A stretch of 52,656 bases of DNA from Haplomitrium mnioides (lineage: Eukaryota; Marchantiophyta; Haplomitriopsida; Calobryales). Positions 45,663-52,656 of the stretch are shown piece by piece. Below the pieces are notes generated by a model, which saw nothing but the letters and a program-made list of their open reading frames with translations, was not told the DNA's origin and made no database searches. The translations under genes and the position numbers were made by a program. The DNA is taken from positions 36,555 to 89,210 of the forward strand of contig JBNGIS010009186.1 in NCBI GenBank assembly GCA_049999725.1, given 5' to 3'. The first letter of the stretch is position 1, and each line of letters begins with the position of its first letter.

Positions 45663-45885
45663 TGTTAGAGTTAGAGGCAGAGCAATCAATCACATATGCA
45701 CACAACCAATGCAAGAATGTTCTTCACTATAAGGCAAGAGCGCCAACAAATACAGAGGGGAAGAGAGAGCATAATGTGCATCTCAAGCAGCCCCATATAT
45801 ATACACCTAAGCTAACTGGCCTAACGTAACTGTGAGCTAAGGTGGCTGCCATGTTAACCGGTAGTTAGAGCTCAAAATCTCAATA
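45663..45885 (-). repeat. Copia-A 5' LTR, 223 bp
   Basis: Same ends and length as 39939-40161. About ten differences, some clustered near 45860. Confidence 0.95.
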
Positions 45886-46199
45886 CCTTTAGGGTCTTCC
45901 TGATAAGGTGAAGATTTCAGTTTTGAAGCAGATGGAAGTCGAAGAGCTTTCAATGGACGAGATGTCTCGGGAGGCAGAGAGACATAAAGTTTTGGCGGTT
46001 ATGGTGAACATTTTTTGTTCAGAGGTCTATTGCAGCACTTGGGAGGAGGCAAGAGAGGAGTACCCTCTCCACACTAAGGAGTCCAGGATGGTTGTGTTCT
46101 ATTCAAGCTTCAAGAAGCTTTTGGTAAGTTCTTTTTTTCAGACCACATTCATTTCTGTGGAGTTGCATTGAATTTATTGTAAGTTGTCCTTTGTTTAAA

Positions 46200-46540
46200 A
46201 AAAAAGGTTTAGGGTCCATACGCGCATGGACTATGAAGTCCATGCTTCCAAAGATTGCGAAGTCCATGTGCGCATGAACTTCGATGTCCATGCGCGCTTC
46301 TACTTCGTAGTCCAAGCGCGAAAGGACTTCGTAGTCCAGGCATGCATGGACAACAAAGTCGATGCGCGCATGGACTTCGCAATCCAAGTGCGCAGGTAAT
46401 GCAAAGTCCATAGGCACATGGACTTCGATGTCCATGCGAGCATGAAATTGAAAGTCCCTACGCGCAGGTAATGCAAATTCCATGTGCGCATGAACTTCGA
46501 TGTCCATGCGCACCTGGAATTCAGTGTCCCTCTCTACCAT
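46200..46540. repeat. 30-bp palindromic minisatellite in gene B intron 2 (PMT-3b)
   Basis: About eleven units of the type cttcgatgtccatgcgcgca, the cleanest array in the window. The antisense frame gives a ten-residue repeat of the type EVHARMDF (46540-46103), an expected by-product of a 30-bp unit. Confidence 0.9.
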
Positions 46541-47999
46541 ATAGTTTCTTTTGTCTTCGTATAATGTTTTCTGTTTTTTTTATGTAGGGAGACAAAGCTT
46601 TCAAACGGCATATGGCTAAAAAATTGATAGTAGTTGCAAAAGGTTGAAAAAAATCAGGGGTCGAAGAAGCCCTTGAAGATCAAGACTAGGGTCTCACTTT
46701 AGTTTCCCATTCTACAACTTTTCTTCTCCCCTAGCAAAAGGCTAGAGAGTGGAAAGCAAGGCAACAAAGCAATGCTATATCTCTTACAACTGAAGGAGTT
46801 GTGAGAGACGAGGAAGAAGATTTAATGTCTTTTGTCGATGGTCTCAACGTGGCATTTTACCAAGTCCACAAGGAGGCCAACGCTCAACAATTGAAGGGCC
46901 TTGTGAAACCTAGGTGTTTCACTTTGGCTATTGCTGGTATTCCTTATGGTTACAACCTTTAGGAATGTAAGCATAATGATTCTGAACCCTTTTCAAAAGA
47001 AGACATTTTTTACATGGTTTCATCTTTTGTGGAAAATTACGTTGTCGGATTTTTGGTATTTTGTTATTATACATTCATCGCAGTAGTTTGGCATCGTCAA
47101 GGATGCTCTTTCGGAAGTTTGTTGTGCAATCGACCATGACATCTAGTAAGTTGTTTTTTGATTTTTTTGTTTTTGATTTCTCTTTCTTACTTTTCTTACA
47201 TTTCGGTTGTAATGTTTGATTTGTTTGTTTTTCTTTTTACAGGGACAAAAACAACATTCATCATTTTGGTGGTCTCAGAAACACATATGCCCATGAATAT
47301 TGGACTATGGGCTCTTGGATGAAAGAAAGGAAGAGAAGCATGAGGCTTTTTAATTTGCAGCCTGCTCCTGTGACTGGACTTCCTCGGCAGATTATGTGTA
47401 GTGTTTTTAATTGTCTTGTGGCTTCTGCCAAACTTAAACATCTAAGAGATGATGCTCTTGTCAATGTTTATCAGAAGCCGCAAGCTCTTTATAATTTTTT
47501 CATTGACCATTTGTCAATAGAGCAAGATTGGATTCTAGATCTTTGCTGTGGGTCTGGCACATGCTTTGTTTGTGCTTTAAAGCTGATGCAAAATTGCATT
47601 GTGGTGGAATATGATAGACATCAGTCTATCTACATTCCTCAGAGGGTTTTGATGATGGCTTCCTTGCCATCTGATGTGACTAAGTCACAGATAGTTTATG
47701 CATACCACAAGGAACCTATTCCTCATGGTATTGCAAGTGCTACTTGTGACTCTGTCGCAATATCTGGGACTAGAAAGTTTCGACAAGACTCTTTAGCGGT
47801 TGCAGATGCTCAGCCTTTGATGAGACCATTCCTCCCAAGGAGGATAGAGCCTGAGCATCTATTTGAACAAATTGTGTTATTAATAAAGTATTTTTCTTAC
47901 AAAGTTTTATTTGCCAAAGTTTCAACTTGTTGCACTCTCAATCCATTTCAAGTCATTTCATCATGATTCAATTTCGTGCGCTTAAGAATGGTTTGAGTC

Positions 48000-48480
48000 A
48001 ATTGTTAGTTTAAGAATGGTTTGGAGTCCATGTGCACATGGGCTTGGAGTCCAAGTACACATGAACTCTTGCAATCTTTGGCCACTCAGGCTTTACGTTC
48101 TTGTTTAGAGTATATGCGTACATAAGCTTTCTAGTTCTCGTTCGAAGTCTATGCGCGCATAAGCTTTAAGGTTATTGTTCAGAGCCCATGCATGCCTAAG
48201 CCAAATGGTTCTTGTTCAAAGTCTATGCATGCATATGCTTTAGGGTTCTTGTTTAGAATCTTGGCGTGCAAAGGCTTAAGGGTTCTAGCTCAAAGTCCAT
48301 ACGTGCATAGCTTTATTGTTCTTGTTCAGAGTCTAAGCACGCATAGGCTTTAGGATTATCATTCGGAGTCTATGTGTGCATAGGCTTAAGGGTTCTAGTT
48401 TGGAGTCTATGCTTGCATAGGATTTAATAGCTACGATGCTCAAAGTCTGGTTCAAAGTCCGTACCCGACTAGACATACAC
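48000..48480. repeat. Palindromic minisatellite, 3' subterminal region of PMT-3b
   Basis: About fourteen units of the type tcaaagtctatgcatgcata, each roughly 30 bp. It is the inverse counterpart of 33290-33790. Confidence 0.8.
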
Positions 48481-48764
48481 GTTTGTATGTAATTTTTTTT
48501 TCATAAAAGATATATGTTTTATTTTATTTTTGATAAATTTAGTGTATTCACAATAGTGTGAGGTTTTAATAAAATATGTCAATAACCAAAATGCTTTCTT
48601 TCTAAGATGTTTATTATAAAGAAAATTTTCAAATATAATCTCAATGTAAAATACGCAATTTGTATTTCTAAACAACAATTTTTTTTTTTACAAAAAAAGG
48701 TAACAAATGTAAAATTGAAGTTTTTCAATACCAAATCATAAAAAAATTATTTTCAACCACCAAG

Positions 48765-48808
48765 TGAAACATGAACTCAATAGCAGTTCTTGGTTCAAAG
48801 TAGTGGCT
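48765..48808 (+). repeat. 44-bp terminal inverted repeat, gene-B end of PMT-3b
   Basis: It begins TGAAACATGAAC and ends AAGTAGTGGCT. It is the inverse of 32960-33003. Confidence 0.85.
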
Positions 48809-50697
48809 ATTTGAGATGTATGCATGCATGTTTGCTACCTTTTGAGTCCTCTTTATATGTAGGTGCAGAATTCTATGGAGAAGTATTCTCCTCCACCATC
48901 TAATCTCAAGCATTTAATTTGATGCCCTTTCTCTTTTTCCACCATAGCTCTAAAATGTTTGAAGTGATCAAACACTTCACTCTTCTACTTCATGAAATAG
49001 ATCTAGATTTTCCTTGAATAATCATCAATGAAGGTCACATAGTATGTACACCCTCCAATGGATCCTATTTTTGTTGGATCCCACACATCTAGATGTACCA
49101 CCTCAAGTGGCTTCATTGCCACATATGCATCATGGAGGAATGATTGTCTTGCATATTTGCCAAACTGGCAAGCTTCACAAATTTTTCTGCATTCCTTCTA
49201 CTTTGAACTTGAGCAGCCCATTGACTACCTCTAAGCTCTGCATATTCCTTAACCTTTGCACATTAACATGCCCAATTCTCTTGTGCCATATCTCTATGTT
49301 TGACACAACTCCTGTATCGTGTACAAACATGGCTTCTAAAATTTCAAGCATGCTCACATCCAATATGAACATGATGCCACTCCTACTTCATTTTGTGATC
49401 AGATTACAATTTTTTGCCCAAAACTCAATGAACACTCTAGGGGGGTTAAACTTGACCTGCATATTCTGCTCTATATATTGTCCAACTAAAATCAAATATT
49501 TCTGAATCATTGGCAAATGCATCACATCAGATAGACACTTTGTTTTGCCATTCTCCAGTACTATTGGTATGTTACCAATCTGATGGATAGAATGCATAGT
49601 AGAATCATTTGTCTCCACATAACTAGGTGTACTCAGATTTTTGGTTTCCTTAAACCACTCTCTATGGCATGTCATGTGATTAGAACATGCAAAATCAACA
49701 AACCACTTATCTCCATCATTGTTTTGCTTCTCACACGCTATAGATGAGTACCCATGCTGCATGAAAAACAATATCTCATTGTTTGCCTTGTTGGAATGTG
49801 CATAGTTTTCTTGTACTCTGTCATTTCCTGTGTCATTATGCTTTTTGTAGTAGTCCTTTGCCATGTGATCTGGCTTACTACAATAATAACAGTCTCCTCT
49901 TGAATGTTGTGGTTGGCTTCCACATCCTTGGCTACTCCCTCTGCTTTTGAATTGGCCTCTACTACCAAACTGGTTTGATTGGCAATGTTGATTTTGTGCA
50001 TTATCGTTTGAACGGTCTTTACAGCATTACCCATGCCATAGCTTCTGCCTTCTCGTCCTCTACCCATGTTAGAGTTGAATGCTTGTTCTTGACTACTTGA
50101 GGCACCTCCTTCAATGTCAAGTTCTTTTGCTACTAGCATGGCAATCAGATGTGAGAAGGATGTGGTTCCTTCTCTCATCCTCATAGACGCTTTGAGCTGT
50201 TTTTACTCTTTTCCTAAACCATTCAAGAAAATTGCCACTATAGCACTCTCCTTCACTTCTTCTCCAACATTTGCTAGTTGCTCAACTAGTGATTTGATCT
50301 TCAAGGCAAAAGCATTTACATTCATTTTCTCCTTTTGTAGATTAAGGAATTCTATCTGCAATGCCAACTTCTTTGCATCTGATGTGATGGCATATCTCTC
50401 CTTTAGGATATCCCAAGTCTCATTGGGTGTCTTAGCTGCTCACACATAACCCATTATCTTGTCATCGACTTTAGTGATTAGCCAATACAACAGCTTGTTA
50501 ACCTTCTCTATATGTGTCTTGAAGGCATGCATCTCCTCACATGATGGAGATGGGTCTAAAATTGGTTCAACTTCATCTCTTATGATGAAGTTCTAGTTCT
50601 CTCTCCCTTTTATAAAGTTTGTCATTCTAATTGACCAAACATTATAATTATTTTTGGTCAATTTCTCACTGACTATCTACAAAATTCCGTTTGCCAT
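48809..50697 (-). pseudogene. Copia-B gag, protease and first half of integrase, decayed
   Basis: Gag starts with ATG at 50697 (MANGILQIVSEKL type), close in sequence to Copia-A gag. Visible parts: NVNAFALKIKSLVEQLANVG (50330-50270), EGTTSFSHLIAMLVAKELD (50170), a zinc knuckle with the final Cys changed to Tyr (HMAKDYY, 49864), the protease position FACSNHM in place of DSACSNHM (49690), and integrase IWHKRIGHVN (49290). Integrase then runs to a DGGGEYF word (about 48890) and stops at the PMT-3b end. Several in-frame stops. Confidence 0.85.
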
Positions 50698-51130
50698 CTT
50701 GAAACTGTGATTAAGACTTTTTGGCAATCAGATTTCTTCCTTGCAAGCTTAAAGAAAACGTAGTCTGTGTATAGCTTTAGGTGTTAGAGGATTCAGGTTT
50801 TTGTTGGGCTAATGAACATGTTTTGTATGAGCTGGACAAGTTCTATGTGAATCCCTCTGTTGGTGTTGAATTATGTGTGAAGAACTTCAGTTCCTATATA
50901 ATAGCAGTTGAAACAAACACAAACCTTCGTGCTGACTTCTTGATGAATTGATACTTGTTGATGAAATATAGACTTTTTACCTGCGATCTACTCTTCACAT
51001 AAAGTGTTTTATCCAACTCTTCGATTATGCTTCAACAAAACAAATCCCTTCAATTTCTTCTTCAACAGCAAATTAGAAACCAAACACCTTAGATTTCTGA
51101 TGCGATTTCTACTTTGGCAATTCTTCTTCC
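50698..51130 (-). other. Copia-B leader, no gene
   Basis: 433 bp upstream of Copia-B gag, up to the start of the next LTR element. No primer-binding site complement is visible, so the 5' LTR of Copia-B is displaced by that insertion or lost. Confidence 0.5.
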
Positions 51131-51435
51131 TGTTAAAGTTACAAGCTATCATGGGATAGGTAGCTTATTATTCTAAGGTTAGTTAACTTTAGCTAATCCT
51201 TAGTTAAGTTAGTTTTACTATACTTAGTATATTTACTTAAGTTAGTGAGACTAGTATATGAGCACATACATACATTTATTTCATACACTCACTTATCATT
51301 TTTCATATTGGTGCAAAGTATTGCACATGCATATTTCACACTTTGAAGTCTTTACTACTTTCTAGATTCTAACTTCATTTTTATAAAGATTGGACATCGA
51401 TCCAATATTGTAGGATGCTATCACGCATTCCAACA
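51131..51435 (+). repeat. 5' LTR of the right-edge element, 305 bp
   Basis: TGTTAAAG...TTCCAACA, with the TG...CA ends usual for LTRs. Confidence 0.65.
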
Positions 51436-51447
51436 TGGTATCAAAGC
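51436..51447 (+). other. Primer-binding site of the right-edge element
   Basis: TGGTATCAAAGC, directly after the LTR. Confidence 0.75.
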
Positions 51448-51489
51448 TGATTGTGAAGTAGAAGGATTGTGTGATTTTTTTTTTCGAGT

Positions 51490-51556
51490 ATATGGTGCGC
51501 ACATTTGGTGGTGATAATTGGCTGCAACGCACATTTGGTGGTGACAATTGGCTGTA
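51490..51556. repeat. Two-copy tandem repeat, about 34 bp
   Basis: cgcacatttggtggtgataa and cgcacatttggtggtgacaa are each followed by ttggctg. Confidence 0.8.
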
Positions 51557-52394
51557 ATTTCAGAATATAGCCCTCAACAATTTCTGGCGTCTTGAAATCA
51601 GCACTTCGATTTATCACAAAAGGAGTTTTCGATGGCTCCCCCATTTGCATTAATCTTTATTTCAGCCTTCTTCAAGGTGACCTCATGAGCATCAAGCTGT
51701 TTACGTTTTATGCTTATTTCAACGAGAATTTGGTTTCTGCATCCTTCATCGATCATTGATTTAAGTCACTTTCGCATGAGCATTCTTTGCGTTTTCTGTT
51801 GCTGCTTAGAACATTTGTTTTCTACTTTGACTTGCTTCCGCTATTGTCCATCGAGCACATTTTTAAGCTCCTTCGAGTTGTCCTTACATGCTGCCTTGAG
51901 TGTTTTGCTTCCAGCATTCGTTTTCTGGATCGATGCGCCTCAAAGTTTTCTTCTATATTCAGCAGCAAGCATTCTTGGTCCCTTCTTTCCACAAAGAATA
52001 CTGAAAATTTTTTACTGCAGATTTTTTCTTCCGCATCTTTTTGCAAGACATTAGCCTCTACTGTTGTCAGGAGCTTTGAGAATCGTGGTAATATCCTAGA
52101 CAAGAGTCTTGGAAGAGAGAGTGAGGAGTATCGCAACAAGCCGGTGCCACATCTGTAGCAGCATATGAGACATTCACTGAGAATCACTGAATCGTATTGT
52201 GCCTTCGCGCAGCAATTTAAATCTCGTAACCTTTCTTTCGGATCTGAACTCTGACTCGAAAGGTATGGTTTGATCCCTGAAGAGATTGGAGTTCCCCTAC
52301 TGTCACCAGGTATATCTATCATCAACAAATTGGGAGGAGAAATTTTTAGAAAAAAAATCTGAAACATCTGGTATCTAATCTCGTTTTTCACTGA

Positions 52395-52656
52395 ATTTTA
52401 ACATCGCGCAACTTGTTTTTTTGAATTCTTGATTTTTCCAGTCGCGCAACTTGTTTTTTCGAATTCTTGATTTTTCGAGCACGATTTACTGGCTGCATTT
52501 TCTCGGCGCAATTTTCCGGCGCATGGGTTATGGTCTCTAAATTATAGTTTTGCCCACTATACAAGCAAACGAGGTGAAGAAACGTCTCGCAACTTGTTTT
52601 GCAATTTTTCGGCGCATGGATTATGGTCTCTAAATCATAGTTTCGCCCACTATACA
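52395..52656. repeat. Short repeats in the leader of the right-edge element
   Basis: The block starting cgcgcaacttgtttttt with ttgaattcttgatttttc occurs twice (about 52405 and 52443). The block tttcggcgcatggattatgg with ctctaaatcatagtttcgcc occurs near 52512 and 52607 and reaches the window end. Confidence 0.75.

Larger units (their letters stand above)
39939..45885 (-). mobile_element. Copia-A: Ty1/Copia retrotransposon, 5.95 kb, nearly complete
   Basis: Two 223-bp LTRs bracket gag-protease-integrase-reverse transcriptase-RNase H in the Copia order, with a perfect primer-binding site and purine tract. Target duplication CCTTT lies at 39934-39938 and 45886-45890. On the coding strand the LTRs run TATTGAG...CTAACA. 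The LTRs differ at about ten positions by eye (roughly 95 percent identical), so this is the youngest dated insertion here. It sits in exon 2 of gene B copy 3b. A few stops and frameshifts make it non-autonomous. Confidence 0.95.
37475..47966 (+). pseudogene. Gene B copy 3b: ParB-like/DNA-methyltransferase-like, split by Copia-A
   Basis: Exon 1 37475-37835 (donor AAG/GTGAAT), exon 2 38713-39938 continuing at 45891-46123 after Copia-A, exon 3 46588-47145, exon 4 47243-47966. Exon 2 encodes the N-terminal FLADFVDSYKDAKR word, then a strongly basic linker (KKKKPTAKKKKPTP, a likely nuclear localisation signal), a Ser-rich tract, and the ParB-like stretch with FFIVVVDSKCGLKDK (near 39380). Exon 3 has the catalytic-type motif as GIPYG (46936-46950), with D replaced by G. 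Exon 4 is open for 219 codons from 47307 and has YQKP, a good SAM motif DLCCGSGT (47538-47561) and VEYDR (47604-47618). The final codons are frameshifted relative to the other copies. Other damage: a stop and frameshift after MVSQG in exon 1, further frameshifts in exon 2, and a TAG in exon 3. The Copia insertion alone makes it a pseudogene. Confidence 0.72.
35773..48808 (+). mobile_element. PMT-3b: PMT element truncated at its gene-A end, carrying Copia-A
   Basis: Gene A minus strand (37023-35773), intergenic region, gene B plus strand (37475-47966), palindromic array, AT-rich spacer and terminal repeat at 48765-48808. Copia-A is inserted in gene B exon 2 and a 411-bp solo-LTR-like piece in intron 1. 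The gene-A-side end is lost at the fusion with PMT-3a. Confidence 0.68.
31676..51130 (-). mobile_element. Copia-B: Ty1/Copia element split by the PMT-3 pair
   Basis: Minus-strand Copia pol is present at 31929-32959, and gag, protease and integrase at 48809-50697, which is the correct order if 32960-48808 is removed. The 3' LTR and purine tract are at 31676-31900. The two flanks do not join perfectly: compared with Copia-A about 0.9 kb (the second half of integrase up to the start of reverse transcriptase) is missing at the PMT-3 insertion. The RNase H region also has an internal deletion. The 5' LTR is not seen before another LTR element starts at 51131. Confidence 0.8.
51131..52656 (+). mobile_element. 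5' end of another LTR retrotransposon (runs off the window)
   Basis: An LTR-like block TGTTAAAGTTAC...CCAACA is followed at once by TGGTATCAAAGC, a one-base variant of the initiator-Met primer-binding site. The next 1.2 kb is leader without a supported coding domain, so the element class is open. No second LTR is in view. Confidence 0.7.

Noticed and set aside
46103-46540. Repetitive 145-codon open frame with ten-residue units (also at 9485-9775, 28675-29094 and 37735-38142)
   Set aside because: The frames are antisense or out of frame to gene B, lie in its introns, and simply translate the 30-bp minisatellite. No independent coding signal.
51822-52391. 189-codon minus-strand open frame
   Set aside because: It lies in the leader of an LTR element, overlaps plus-strand frames of similar length, and contains no recognisable motif.

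Overview
This window looks like intergenic DNA from a land plant with a large, repeat-rich nuclear genome. The evidence is LTR retrotransposons of both plant superfamilies primed by initiator-Met tRNA (TGGTATCAGAGC), spliceosomal introns, and four 100-N assembly gaps. A fern or other seedless plant is possible, but I cannot fix the lineage. I see no ordinary single-copy host gene, no rRNA or tRNA gene and no CRISPR array. Nearly all the DNA can be assigned to nested mobile elements and a satellite.

The main find is a family of terminal-inverted-repeat (TIR) elements, called here 'PMT elements' (my label). Five copies or part-copies are present: PMT-0 (1-3160), PMT-1 (5173 to at least 31675, heavily interrupted), PMT-2 (22345-31259, the only one with both ends in view), PMT-3a (32960-35772) and PMT-3b (35773-48808). 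Each carries all or part of two divergent genes separated by about 450 bp. Gene B has four exons and roughly 950-1000 codons. It ends in a DNA N4-cytosine/N6-adenine methyltransferase-like domain with the beta-class motif order: a DIPY catalytic motif, then an HEYW/YQKP region, then a DLCSGSGT SAM-binding motif and VEYDR. Upstream are a Lys/Ser-rich linker and a region resembling a ParB/sulfiredoxin fold. Gene A is unrecognised and may be the mobility gene. Every copy here is damaged by stops, frameshifts, splice-site changes or insertions. Gene B introns 1 and 2, the gene-B-side subterminal region and part of the gene A coding sequence are all packed with a 30-bp minisatellite built on the palindrome ATGCGCGCAT.

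Layout from left to right: PMT-0 gene B 3' half (1-3160); fourteen copies of a 144-bp satellite (3161-5172); PMT-1 gene B, minus strand, and the start of gene A (5173-10935); a GC-rich 9.55-kb insertion with a CAAAG target duplication (10936-20488) that contains a decayed Ty3/Gypsy chromovirus (14196-19501); the rest of PMT-1 gene A (20489-22344); PMT-2 inserted into PMT-1 (22345-31259); the PMT-1 tail (31260-31675); a minus-strand Ty1/Copia element, Copia-B (31676-51130), interrupted by the PMT-3a/3b pair (32960-48808), which is itself interrupted by a younger minus-strand Copia-A (39939-45885); and the 5' end of a further LTR element (51131-52656).

Insertion order can be read as satellite or older DNA, then PMT-1, then PMT-2, Copia-B and the GC-rich insert, then PMT-3a/3b, then Copia-A. 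Coordinates of the termini come from reading repeats by eye. Gene B domain calls rest on motif recognition, not on a database search.
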